Assembly: GCA_963784425.1 (NCBI GenBank)
Contig: CAWARM010000006.1
Coordinates: 1-64,000, forward strand
Reading direction: 5' to 3'
From: SHZL01 sp963784425
GTDB lineage: Bacteria; Pseudomonadota; Gammaproteobacteria; Xanthomonadales; SZUA-36
DNA length: 64,000 bases
The notes under the pieces were generated by a model. It was given only the letters and a program-made list of their open reading frames with translations, ran no database searches and had not been told where the DNA came from. Shown in pieces: positions 52,687 to 61,592 of this stretch (the stretch's first letter is position 1; each line of letters begins with the position of its first letter). A program made the position numbers and the translations under genes.

Positions 52687-55197
52687 TCAAAAGGTCGAGC
52701 TGAGCGACACGCCAAACGTACGTGGCTGGTTGGGGTAGCCGCTGTAACTTCCGTTCTGGGCGACCGATGGAAAAGCCGACAGCAGGTATTCATCGTTGAA
52801 CAGGTTCCGTCCCCAGATAATCAGCTCAAGACCATTGCTCCAGCCAAATCCCAGGCTGCCATTGAAGGTGCTGACCTTGGCCGAAGCAACCTCCGCCGGT
52901 ACGTTCTCGATGACTTGAATCTTGTCGGCGTAGGTGTACTCGCCACGAACAAAAGACTGGGTCGCGCCGAGGTCAAAATAGTAGGTTGTCGAAGTATCGA
53001 TGGTTACCTTGTGAATACCAGCGGGGGTCGTGCCCGACAGGTCTACCGGACCACCCACACCCGATGCGCCTACAAAGGAGTCATATTTCGGATTCAGGAA
53101 GGTAGTGGCAAGGGTCAGTTTCCACGCTTCGTTTGGTTGCCACATGCTTTCCATTTCAAGGCCGGTGGTGGATTGCTTACCCGCGTTTGCCAACACAAAA
53201 CCGGTGCCGGTGAAAATATTGGACTGGAATCCCTTGATCTCCTGGTCAAACACAGCTACGTACAAATCGGCAGTGCTCCAGGTACCCTTGAACCCGAGTT
53301 CGTAGACTGTGGCGGTTTCAGGGCCGGCATAACGCGTGCCTGGCCTGAGGTTGGGCACACCCAGACCGGCCTGCAACAAGGGAGGAATGTCATAAGCAAA
53401 CGGTTTCGAATCGCGACTCAGGTTCCAGGACGTGGCCTTGAAGCCGGTGCCGGCGCGAGCATAGAGATTGATGTTATCGTTCAACTGATAAGCCAGCACC
53501 CCGGTCCAGGTGACTTTGCTGTCATTGGATTTGCCGTTCTCCACCGAGTTGGGGTAATCAACAAACGGCGGCAGGAATTGCAGGGGCTGCAGGCCCAGCA
53601 AGGGGTTGCAGGCCGGGCCGGTGGCAGCTGAACATGGGGTCCCGGCCAGGGACAGTGCAATCTGGGCCACCTGCGGGTTGGCAGCAATGTTCGCGGGGGT
53701 TGGCGGCAGGCCCGTCAATTGATAGAAGATCAGGGCAAAACCCTCTGCCGGCATGGAAACCGACGAAAATACGTCCGTATTGAGCTGGTTGACGAAGGCA
53801 TCCTTTTTAACCTTGGTGTAGTTAAGACCGCCGGTCAAGGTCCACTGGTCGGTGAAATGCCAGTCAGTCTGGCCGAACAGGGAGAGGGTGTTATCGTCCT
53901 GGCCCGTGAACTCCCGTACGCCCTGGCCGGCATCGAAAAAGACCTGGCCCGGTGGTATCTGGCCGAAGGCCTGCATGATTTGCTCAAGTTGGGTCACGCC
54001 ACCGCGGGAGAGAATATCGGCATAAGGGCGAAAAGCCACATCGTACAAAAGTTCATTATCGTAGTTAACGCTCTCGTCGAAGTAGAACGCACCCAGCATC
54101 CAGTCCAGGGAGTCCTTGGTCTGGCTCAGTCGCACTTCCTGGGTAAATGTCTTGATGTCAGTATCGCCCGAATTGACACCGATCATTTTCGCGCTGGTGA
54201 AGTCCACGTCGGCATTGTCAAAACGGGATTGTTCGCGGTAGGAAGTGATCGATGTCAGCAGCAGGTCGCTGGCAAAGTTAAAGTCGCCTTGCAGGGAAAC
54301 GCCCTTGTTGCTGATTTCGTTGGTTGGGTCAAAATCGTAGTAGTTCTTGTAGGCAAAGGGGTCGTTCGGCACTTGTTGTCCGCCAACCAGAGCCACCGCG
54401 ACACCGGTTGGGCCATTGAGCAGGTTGGCCACGCCACAACATTTCTCATTCATCTTGTCGTAGTCTGCGATCAGGCGGAAGGTGATATTTTCGGTGGGTA
54501 AGAACAAGAGCTGTCCGCGAATACCCCAACGGTTGCGCTCGTTGAGTTCACTGCCGGTTTCAATGTTCTCAAAGTAGCCATCCCGGTTGTTGGAGAGAGC
54601 GGACAGGCTGAACCCGAGGGTATCGGAAATTGGCCCGCTGACGTTGCCCTTGAGCAGGACCTGGTTGTAGTTACCGAATTCGACCGACGCGCGTCCGCTA
54701 AATGCATCCATATTGGGTGCGGCAGTGACCACGTTGATAACGCCCGCAGACGCATTTTTGCCGAACAGGGTAGTTTGCGGGCCACGCAATACTTCGATGC
54801 GCTCGATATTGGGCAGGTCAGACAATGCGGAAGCAGATCGGGAGCGGTAGACGCCATCGACGAAAACACCCACGGAGGGCTCAATACCCGGGTTGTTAGC
54901 GCCATTGCCAAAGCCACGAATGATAAAATTGGTATTGCCAGTAGATTGCAGTTGTGTCACGCGCAAGGATGGCACCATTCCCTGCAGATCGACCATATCG
55001 TTAATCTGCGCCTGCTCGATGGTTCGTGCGTTCACCACCGATACTGCCAGCGGGACTTCCTGCAGGGTCTGTTCACGCTTGGTAGACGTGACCACTATTT
55101 CTTCGATGGTGTCTGCAGATTGCCCAAAAACGGGAGACATGAACACGATGGATAAAATACTGGCAAAGCTGACTTTGAGGCTTGTTGTTTTTAGCAC
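52687..55197 (-). CDS. TonB-dependent outer-membrane receptor
   Basis: 836 residues. The start is GTG 55197 behind GGGAG, giving a signal peptide (SLKVSFASILSIVFMSPVFG). The plug includes EEIVVTSTKREQTLQEVPLA, FIIRGFGNGANNPG and IERIEVLRGPQTTLFGKNAS; the barrel ends FGVSLSSTF with the usual terminal Phe. It starts 153 bases after bufC on the same strand. The type is that of catabolic substrate receptors; a link to copper handling is not supported by sequence alone. Confidence 0.92.
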   Translation of the reverse strand: MLKTTSLKVSFASILSIVFMSPVFGQSADTIEEIVVTSTKREQTLQEVPLAVSVVNARTIEQAQINDMVDLQGMVPSLRVTQLQSTGNTNFIIRGFGNGANNPGIEPSVGVFVDGVYRSRSASALSDLPNIERIEVLRGPQTTLFGKNASAGVINVVTAAPNMDAFSGRASVEFGNYNQVLLKGNVSGPISDTLGFSLSALSNNRDGYFENIETGSELNERNRWGIRGQLLFLPTENITFRLIADYDKMNEKCCGVANLLNGPTGVAVALVGGQQVPNDPFAYKNYYDFDPTNEISNKGVSLQGDFNFASDLLLTSITSYREQSRFDNADVDFTSAKMIGVNSGDTDIKTFTQEVRLSQTKDSLDWMLGAFYFDESVNYDNELLYDVAFRPYADILSRGGVTQLEQIMQAFGQIPPGQVFFDAGQGVREFTGQDDNTLSLFGQTDWHFTDQWTLTGGLNYTKVKKDAFVNQLNTDVFSSVSMPAEGFALIFYQLTGLPPTPANIAANPQVAQIALSLAGTPCSAATGPACNPLLGLQPLQFLPPFVDYPNSVENGKSNDSKVTWTGVLAYQLNDNINLYARAGTGFKATSWNLSRDSKPFAYDIPPLLQAGLGVPNLRPGTRYAGPETATVYELGFKGTWSTADLYVAVFDQEIKGFQSNIFTGTGFVLANAGKQSTTGLEMESMWQPNEAWKLTLATTFLNPKYDSFVGASGVGGPVDLSGTTPAGIHKVTIDTSTTYYFDLGATQSFVRGEYTYADKIQVIENVPAEVASAKVSTFNGSLGFGWSNGLELIIWGRNLFNDEYLLSAFPSVAQNGSYSGYPNQPRTFGVSLSSTF

Positions 55198-55349
55198 GAT
55201 AACTACTCCCACACAGTAATTCGAAACAGAAACGGCCATCCGGGCTTGCTTGCCGGGTTGGGCCATTCTACGTCATTTCGCGCTCCGGGCAACCGTGCAT
55301 GCGCTTTTAGTAGTTGTGATTAGGACGTTCTCTGCAGGCTTCGGAGCTG

Positions 55350-56132
55350 TTACGTGAGCAGCGCGCTGATGAGACTTTCTTCCAGCCAGCGCTTGAGCAG
55401 TATGACGGCGCGCAGTGCAGCCTGCGACTCGTCGCCAAGTTGCTCATCCAGCATCCCGCAAATTTCGGCAAAGCTTGAGCCATTCCTCAGCGCATCCAGG
55501 ACCAGCACCTCATCCTGCTCCAGCGGGCGCCAGTGTACTTCCAGGCTGGCGCGCCAGATGAGCCATGGCTGGCGGGGGTGAAAGACCTCCGCTTCCGGCA
55601 GTGGCTGCTCGTCGGCCAATGCCCGCCAGCGCTGCGCTGTATTGCTGCCAAGCTCAATCCGCATGAGGCTGGGGTGGAAGCGGATGTGCAGTTGCGGCCA
55701 GTCTTCGGCTGGAAGTCCTGCCAGATCCGTAATACTCGCCGCTGGCGCATTGGCGGCATCAAAGGCTGCGCTTTTCAACCACTCAAATTCTGCCATTTCC
55801 CCCCAGGCTTCGCTGTCATCACCCGGCAGTGAGTTGCGAATGAATGCGGAGAGATGAGCGCCAAGCTGCCGCACCGACCGGCTGGTTGACGGGTGGGCCG
55901 CAATGTACTGATCTGCCAGCTTCCTGAAATTCTGCTCGCCAGCCAATCTTTTCAGGCCGGGAAAGTCATTTGCCAGCACCTCACACAAACGCAACCGGTA
56001 CGCCTGCTGATAGACTTCCAGCCGCTCGGCTGCACCAGCAGTGGCCGTGCTGACGACCTGCCGGGAGAACTGTTCGTTCCAGTAAAGAACACAAGCCTGG
56101 AAATCATCCTGTAGTTGACGCAGTGTGCTCAT
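55350..56132 (-). CDS. bufC: BufC/HvfC-like (DUF2063) RiPP maturation partner
   Basis: 260 residues. The N-terminal DUF2063 helical domain reads QLQDDFQACVLYWNEQF and LRLCEVLANDFPGLKRLAGE. The C-terminal half is a winged-helix-like beta/alpha region. In bufferin systems this protein partners the DUF692 enzyme and is thought to deliver the precursor peptide to it. The start overlaps the bufB stop by four bases, which implies coupled synthesis of the pair. The length is normal for the family. Confidence 0.87.
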   Translation of the reverse strand: MSTLRQLQDDFQACVLYWNEQFSRQVVSTATAGAAERLEVYQQAYRLRLCEVLANDFPGLKRLAGEQNFRKLADQYIAAHPSTSRSVRQLGAHLSAFIRNSLPGDDSEAWGEMAEFEWLKSAAFDAANAPAASITDLAGLPAEDWPQLHIRFHPSLMRIELGSNTAQRWRALADEQPLPEAEVFHPRQPWLIWRASLEVHWRPLEQDEVLVLDALRNGSSFAEICGMLDEQLGDESQAALRAVILLKRWLEESLISALLT

Positions 56133-56989
56133 GCTGCGGCCTTGAGAATGGGTTCGGCGATGTTTCTTGCCTGGTCCAGTTCCTGCAACAGGGTTGCGAG
56201 CGGGGGAATGTTATCGTCACGCTCGATCATGGTCGAAACCCGCCCGAACCGCTGTACCGCCAGCTCATACAATTGCCACACCGGGTCAGGAACGGGATGG
56301 TCATGCGTGTCGATGATCAGCTTGCCATTGTGACTGTGTCCGGCCAGGTGGAACTGCACCACTCGTTCAACCGGGATGCCTTGCAGGTACTGCTCTGCAG
56401 CAAAGTCATGATTTTTGCTGCTTACGTAAATGTTGTTGATGTCGAGCAAAATATAGCAATCGCTGCGTTGCGCGATTTCCGCCAGGAACTCCCACTCGCT
56501 CATGCGCGAGTGCGTGTAGTTCACGTAGCTGGAAACGTTTTCGAGGAGAATTTGCCTGCCGAGGAAGTCCTGCACTTGCCGCACGCGGCCAGCCACGTGT
56601 TCCATCGTTTCTTCGGTGTACGGCAAAGGCATGAGGTCGTGCAAATTCAGGCCCTGCACCCCGGTCCAGCACAAGTGATCGGAAATCCACTCCGGCTCTA
56701 TGCGCCGTGCCAATGCTTTCAGCGCGCGCAGGTAGTCCATGTCGAGTTCATCGGTGCTGCCCACGGAGAGTGAAACGCCGTGCATGACCAGCGGGTAGAA
56801 TTCGCGCACTTTTTCCAGGTAGTGCAGCGGCTTGCCGCCGTCCACCATGTAGTTCTCCGTTAATACCTCAAACCAGTCCACGGCCGGTTTGTCCTGTAGC
56901 ACTTCATTGTAGTGCACGGTACGCAGTCCCAGGCCGTAACCCAGGTAGGGCCTGGGGCTTAGCGCAAGTGCATCGGGCGGATTGCTCAT
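56129..56989 (-). CDS. bufB: BufB/HvfB-like (DUF692, MbnB-family) multinuclear iron enzyme
   Basis: 286 residues, TIM-barrel. Metal-ligand motifs of the MbnB family are in order: VMHGVSLSVGS, WISDHLCW, LLENVSSYV, ILLDINNIYVSSKNH, FHLAGHSHNG and IDTHDHPVPD. Such enzymes use iron and oxygen to convert peptide Cys residues into heterocycles. The likely substrate is the Cys-rich BufA encoded just upstream. It is separated from bufA by a hairpin at 57027 and overlaps bufC. Confidence 0.9.
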   Translation of the reverse strand: MSNPPDALALSPRPYLGYGLGLRTVHYNEVLQDKPAVDWFEVLTENYMVDGGKPLHYLEKVREFYPLVMHGVSLSVGSTDELDMDYLRALKALARRIEPEWISDHLCWTGVQGLNLHDLMPLPYTEETMEHVAGRVRQVQDFLGRQILLENVSSYVNYTHSRMSEWEFLAEIAQRSDCYILLDINNIYVSSKNHDFAAEQYLQGIPVERVVQFHLAGHSHNGKLIIDTHDHPVPDPVWQLYELAVQRFGRVSTMIERDDNIPPLATLLQELDQARNIAEPILKAAA

Positions 56990-57026
56990 GCTGCCAAAGT
57001 CATGTTATTCAGGGGATCAAGAGAAA

Positions 57027-57050
57027 TCCGCCCGGCAATGACCGGGCGGA
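57027..57050 (-). terminator. attenuator-like hairpin between bufA and bufB
   Basis: TCCGCCCGG and CCGGGCGGA form a nine-pair stem with a six-base loop, followed on the minus strand by TTTCTC. It lies 56 bases after the bufA stop and 38 before bufB. A partial terminator here would give more precursor peptide than enzyme, a common arrangement in RiPP operons. Confidence 0.6.
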
Positions 57051-57105
57051 CTTGTACTTACGCATGGCCTGGCAGGTGATAAGGCCCAGGCAGGTGACAA
57101 AATTA

Positions 57106-57375
57106 CTACTTCGCGGCTGGAGCTTCGAAGGTGCCGCCCATCTTGTCGCAGTCTTCCTTGCTGTCTGCCATCACGAAGCCCTTGCCCTTGCAGGCATTTT
57201 CGCCTTTGCAGGAGTTGCTGGCTGTCTTGCATGCGCTCTGTCCTTTGCAGGCATTTGCGCCGTTGCAGTGACCGGCGGCGTCCTTATCGCCTGCTACCAG
57301 TGTCAAAGGTGCTGCCAGGAGCATGGCTGCTGCTGCCAAAGCGATGCCGTTCAGTTTCTTGAAATTGCCTTGCAT
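57106..57375 (-). CDS. bufA2: BufA2-type bufferin precursor (Cys-rich RiPP metallophore)
   Basis: 89 residues. A signal peptide (about residues 1-28, GIALAAAAMLLAAPLTLVAG) is followed by a small domain with six Cys at 37, 43, 49, 56, 62 and 76, arranged in repeated CKG units (NACKGQSACK, SCKGENACKGKGF). This is the pattern of BufA2-family periplasmic bufferins, whose Cys residues are modified by BufB to bind copper. The start ATG has AGAGGG upstream. It is the first gene of the operon; a metal- or ECF-type promoter would be expected in 57376-57533 but I could not assign one. Confidence 0.85.
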   Translation of the reverse strand: MQGNFKKLNGIALAAAAMLLAAPLTLVAGDKDAAGHCNGANACKGQSACKTASNSCKGENACKGKGFVMADSKEDCDKMGGTFEAPAAK

Positions 57376-57533
57376 GGTTCATACCCTCTTTGGTTGGTGG
57401 GAAAAACATGAGTCAAACAGTACCGGTCTTGATTGCAGAACGTCCAGGCACACTGTTCTCGCTGGATTAAGACCCAGCAACGGCACACTTTCTTACAAAC
57501 GCCTGGCCAAACGGCCTGCGCACGTGCCTGGTT

Positions 57534-58505
57534 TTACAACCAGCCTTTTCGCCTGAAGTACCAAAACGGTGAAATGGCCGACAGCACCATCAGCAGCATG
57601 GCAAACGGGTAACCGAAAGGCCACGACAGTTCCGGCATGAAGTGGAAGTTCATGCCATAGATGGATGCAATCAGTGTCGGCGGCAGGAACACCACCGCCA
57701 CCACTGAGAAAATCTTGATGATGGCGTTCTGCTCAATGTTGATGAGGCCGAGCGTCGCATCGAGCAGGAAAGTAACTTTCTGGGTCAGAAAACTTGCATG
57801 ATCAATGATCGATTGGCAATCGCGCGACAATGTCCTGATGCGGGCCCGCAGTTCCTTTTCGGTCTTGCCCTTGAGTGTGACCTGGCCAAAGAAGCCGATC
57901 ATGCGTCCCAGGGAACCCAGGCACTCGCGAATATTGGACGTCATGTCACCCTTGCGGCCTATGGCTTCCAGAATGGTCTGGATATTCGAACTCCTGCTGG
58001 GCTTGGGTTCGTGTTGTTGAAAAACATCCTGCGAGATTTGCGCAACTTCCCGGCTGATCCGCTCCAGCACGTCGGCCAGCCTGTCTACCTGGATTTCCAG
58101 CAGGGCGATAAGCACCGATTCACCGTTGTTGCAACCCATTGAGACACGCTGCGCGCGCGCTGCCAATGTCACGAACGCACGCGGTTCGTGATAACGCACG
58201 CTAACCAGTCGTTCACCGGTCAGCACGAAGGTAACCGGTGCGAGGTGCGGATCGTCCGTGTCAGTCCGCGCGGGTAGCGTGGCGGTCATGTATGCAGCGC
58301 CGTCTTCATAATAAAGGCGCGAGGAGATTTCAATTTCCTCCATTTCTTCGCGTAGCGGCACGCCTATGCCCAGAGCCTGCTCCACCAGTGCCTCTTCCTC
58401 CCTGGTGGGGGTAAGCAAATCGAACCAGACAGCTTTCCCCAGGGCCGCGGCACCCGGATCAAGCAGCACAAGCCGCCCGCCGTCGCTGGCGTAAGCGCTG
58501 ATCAT
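57534..58505 (-). CDS. corA: CorA-family magnesium/cobalt transporter
   Basis: 323 residues. The cytoplasmic domain and long helix (LERISREVAQISQDVFQQHE) lead to two C-terminal membrane helices with the signature YGMNF at the pore mouth and a basic C-terminus (WYFRRKGWL). The length is typical. It is expected to form a pentameric Mg2+ channel in the inner membrane. It starts 18 bases after the end of the phosphatase gene on the same strand. Confidence 0.92.
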   Translation of the reverse strand: MISAYASDGGRLVLLDPGAAALGKAVWFDLLTPTREEEALVEQALGIGVPLREEMEEIEISSRLYYEDGAAYMTATLPARTDTDDPHLAPVTFVLTGERLVSVRYHEPRAFVTLAARAQRVSMGCNNGESVLIALLEIQVDRLADVLERISREVAQISQDVFQQHEPKPSRSSNIQTILEAIGRKGDMTSNIRECLGSLGRMIGFFGQVTLKGKTEKELRARIRTLSRDCQSIIDHASFLTQKVTFLLDATLGLINIEQNAIIKIFSVVAVVFLPPTLIASIYGMNFHFMPELSWPFGYPFAMLLMVLSAISPFWYFRRKGWL

Positions 58506-58523
58506 CGCGTTATTTTCCTTTCA

Positions 58524-59090
58524 CTACCATTGTTTGCTGATGCTGATTCCATAAAAACCATTGTCGACCAGCGGCGTGGCCACGTATCCATGGTAAGGCT
58601 TGGTAAAAACATAACTACTGGCAATTCCCAGCGCAGCCCCGGCCGCCACATCAACGAAGTAATGGTTGTCCGATGCGATCCGCGTCCAGCCTACGTAAGT
58701 TGCCGCCATGTAGGCCGGAATGGCGTACTTGATACCATAGCGCAAGTGAATAAATGCCGCACCCTGGAATGCTACGGAGGTATGGCCCGAAGGGAACGAT
58801 TCGTTGTCCTTGCCGTTGGGCCGGGTCTTGGATATGGTCTTTTTCAGGGCGTAGGTAGCGGCATAGTTGGTAAAAAAGGACTTGTAAAACTCCCACCGGC
58901 CGTCCTTGTCGTGCATATAGAAGGTGGTCCCGTAGGCCACTGCCGGGATCAGCGTGCGCAGAAAACTGCCGGAACGTACCACCGGGTCTGATGCAGTTGC
59001 GAAGGACGTGTGCACGAGCATGGCACAGATCAGCAGCATACTTATGCTGTGCCATTTAAGACTATGTGCCGTGGTCTTCACGCTCCCCAT
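58524..59090 (-). CDS. PAP2-family phosphatase
   Basis: 188 residues. A signal-like N-terminal helix (SMLLICAMLVHTSFATA) is followed by the three phosphatase motifs: KKTISKTRP, FPSGHTSVAF and RIASDNHYFVDVAAG. This acid phosphatase superfamily dephosphorylates lipid phosphates or acts as a periplasmic phosphatase. Only one clear helix precedes motif 1, so it may be periplasmic rather than polytopic. Same strand as corA and the permease; co-transcription is likely. Confidence 0.87.
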   Translation of the reverse strand: MGSVKTTAHSLKWHSISMLLICAMLVHTSFATASDPVVRSGSFLRTLIPAVAYGTTFYMHDKDGRWEFYKSFFTNYAATYALKKTISKTRPNGKDNESFPSGHTSVAFQGAAFIHLRYGIKYAIPAYMAATYVGWTRIASDNHYFVDVAAGAALGIASSYVFTKPYHGYVATPLVDNGFYGISISKQW

Positions 59091-59120
59091 TCTACTCCGC
59101 TTCGCAGGCCCGTTGCGGAC

Positions 59121-60683
59121 CTAGCCTTCACCTTTAATCAGCTTGGAGTGCCTGATTCCGTAGGCGAAATAGACGCCGATGCCGACCGCGAGGTAGATCA
59201 GGAAGAAATTGCGCGTGGCCGGATGGGACATCAGCGACATCAACAGGAACAGGCACATGAGCGCGCCGATCACCGGTGTTACCGGGGAAAACGGTGCGCG
59301 AAAGGGACGTTTCATGTCAGGTGAGGTATAGCGCAGATACAACACGGTGATGCACACGATGGCAAATGCAGCCAGGGAACCCACGTTGGTGAGGTTCGAC
59401 AGTGAATCCAGCGAGGTGAAGCCTGCCGCGCCCGCCGCACAAAATCCAACGATCAGCGTATTGATCCAGGGCGTGCGGAATTTCGGGTGCACCCTGGCCA
59501 ACACCGGTGGCAACATGCCATCGCTCGCCATGGTGTAGAAAATACGCGTCTGTCCGTAGAGCAGCACCAGCACGACCGATGAAAGGCCGGCGATGGCGCC
59601 AATCTTTACCAGCACAGCAAACCATGGCAAGCCAATCTGGTTGACGGCCTTGGCGATCGGGGCCGGGTCGTTCAGCTCGGTATAAGGCACGATGCCAACC
59701 AGCACGGCGGAAGTGAGGATGTAGAGCACGGTGCAGATCAGCAGCGAGCCCAGGATGCCAATGGGCATATCGCGTGCGGGGTTCTTTGATTCCGCACCCG
59801 CGGTCGAGACCGCCTCAAAACCGATATAGGCGAAGAAAATCGTCGCGGCACCGCCGATCAATCCCCCTATGCCGTAACGCGAGGTGTTGTTCGCAGTCAC
59901 TACATCGATAAGCGCTCGCCAGATATCGGGCCAGAATCCGCGCGGCGTGCCCTCCGGCGGCGGTGGAATTTCGGCCGGCACCATGGGAGTCCAGTTGTCC
60001 GGGTTGACATAGAACATGCCGATCGCGATGAAGGCGATCACCACCGAGACCTTGACGATAACGATGATGTTGTTGACTTTCGCCGATTCCGATACGCCAA
60101 TGACCAGCAGCGTGGTGACTGCGGCCACCACCAAAATAGCAGGCAGGTTAACGATGCCGGTCGCCACGACTACACCGGCCTCCTTGATCGCCACTCCGGG
60201 AGCCGCCGTCAACGCCGGCGGAATGTGAATACCAATATCCTTGAGCAAGCTCACGAAGTAACCCGACCAGCCAACGGCAACAGTCGATGCGGCCAGGCCG
60301 TATTCCAGCACCAGCAGCAGGCCCATTACCCAGGCGGCAATTTCGCCCATCGAGGCGTAGGAGTAGGAATAGGCGGAGCCCGACACCGGCAGCGCGGATG
60401 CAAGCTCGGCATAACACAGCGCGACAAAGGCGCATAGGGTGCCGGTGATAACGAACGAGATCATGATGCCGGGGCCGGCGAATTCGGCCGCGGCACGTCC
60501 GGTCAGCACGAAAATACCGGTGCCGATGATGCAACCAATGCCCAGCGAGATCAGGTTAAGCGCACTCAATGAACGCTTGAGTTCGCCCTTGGCCTGCTCG
60601 GCCTGCATTTGGGCAACGGATTTGCGCAGGAACAGCCGGTGCAACCCGGTTGCGCGCGGGTTTGAGCCTGGAGCAGCATTCAT
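59121..60683 (-). CDS. APC-superfamily amino-acid permease (cationic amino-acid transporter type)
   Basis: 520 residues, about 12-14 membrane helices. The helix-1 break GIGCIIGTGIFVLTG, helix-2 LCYAELASALPVSGSAYSYS and helix-6 FFAYIGFEAVSTAGAESKNP are those of the CAT/YfnA group. An extracytoplasmic loop of about 45 residues (VNPDNWTPMVPAEIPPPPEG) is a group feature. It imports amino acids by proton coupling. The start ATG at 60683 is at the usual distance from helix 1. Confidence 0.9.
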   Translation of the reverse strand: MNAAPGSNPRATGLHRLFLRKSVAQMQAEQAKGELKRSLSALNLISLGIGCIIGTGIFVLTGRAAAEFAGPGIMISFVITGTLCAFVALCYAELASALPVSGSAYSYSYASMGEIAAWVMGLLLVLEYGLAASTVAVGWSGYFVSLLKDIGIHIPPALTAAPGVAIKEAGVVVATGIVNLPAILVVAAVTTLLVIGVSESAKVNNIIVIVKVSVVIAFIAIGMFYVNPDNWTPMVPAEIPPPPEGTPRGFWPDIWRALIDVVTANNTSRYGIGGLIGGAATIFFAYIGFEAVSTAGAESKNPARDMPIGILGSLLICTVLYILTSAVLVGIVPYTELNDPAPIAKAVNQIGLPWFAVLVKIGAIAGLSSVVLVLLYGQTRIFYTMASDGMLPPVLARVHPKFRTPWINTLIVGFCAAGAAGFTSLDSLSNLTNVGSLAAFAIVCITVLYLRYTSPDMKRPFRAPFSPVTPVIGALMCLFLLMSLMSHPATRNFFLIYLAVGIGVYFAYGIRHSKLIKGEG

Positions 60684-60766
60684 GTTTTTAGGTTCCCTAT
60701 TTTTGGTAGGGCCAAGCGTACGTTAGTGTTCGATGGCGCGCAATCCAATGGTCAATTCCCTGATGG

Positions 60767-61447
60767 TTAGCTTCGGACGCCGGCGATGACCATGTGCCGG
60801 TCGCCGACGCTTTGCACTTTGAGGCTTGCCAAACCTGCCTGGCGCAATTGGGCTTGGACTTCTTCCGGTGTAAAGGCGGCCAGCAAGGAATTGCGGAAGT
60901 CCTCGCGCAGGATTTCGGGAGCTTCCCGGGCGTATTCATTGACCAGGTCGTCAGCCGCGTGCACGCTGGCGGGCCGCCGCAGGTCGCCCACGAATACCCG
61001 GCTGCCCGGGCGCGCATGATCGCGCACCGCGGTCCAGAACCCCGCCGGGTCATCGAAATGGTGCAACAGGCTGTTGCTGATGACGCCCGCATACTCACGC
61101 ACGGGGATATCCGCGCCGGGTATGTATGCCTGGTGGAATTCCACCCGCTGGCGAAATTCTGCGAACTTGGTACGCAAATCCTCCCTTGCCCGCTCCAGCA
61201 TGCGCGCTGATCCATCAACTGCTATCACGCGGGTCTGCGGGAAGTCGCGCAGGAAGCGAAAGGTATCATCGCCTGAACCGCAGCCGAGGTTGAGGAACAA
61301 CCCGGAAAGCGATTCCCGCGGAAAGTGTTCGGCGATCTGCAGCATAAGCCGGTCATGCGCCTCCGACCAGTCCGCGGAGGCGTAGGCATCGACCTGCGCC
61401 GGATCATCCATTAAAGCGGGTTCGGGGATTCGTTCAAAGCCGGCCAT
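60767..61447 (-). CDS. class I SAM-dependent methyltransferase
   Basis: 226 residues from the ATG at 61447, which has AGGAGAG directly upstream; a weaker in-frame ATG lies 18 bases earlier. The SAM site LNLGCGSGDD is followed by VIAVDGSARML, with NSLLHHFDDP as the post-motif strand. No substrate domain is recognised, so the acceptor is unknown. It is divergent from cstA across a 145-base gap. Confidence 0.8.
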   Translation of the reverse strand: MAGFERIPEPALMDDPAQVDAYASADWSEAHDRLMLQIAEHFPRESLSGLFLNLGCGSGDDTFRFLRDFPQTRVIAVDGSARMLERAREDLRTKFAEFRQRVEFHQAYIPGADIPVREYAGVISNSLLHHFDDPAGFWTAVRDHARPGSRVFVGDLRRPASVHAADDLVNEYAREAPEILREDFRNSLLAAFTPEEVQAQLRQAGLASLKVQSVGDRHMVIAGVRS

Positions 61448-61592
61448 GCCTCTCTCCTGGGTCATCTTCGCGGTCGATGGTAAGCGCCGCCGGAGGTCAT
61501 TTCAACCGCGCCGCGTCTTCCACCGAGGCCTGCGCTTGCTGCTATGATTGCGCGGCCGCAATGAATTGCCTTTCGACCACCAGGGGGTAGCC

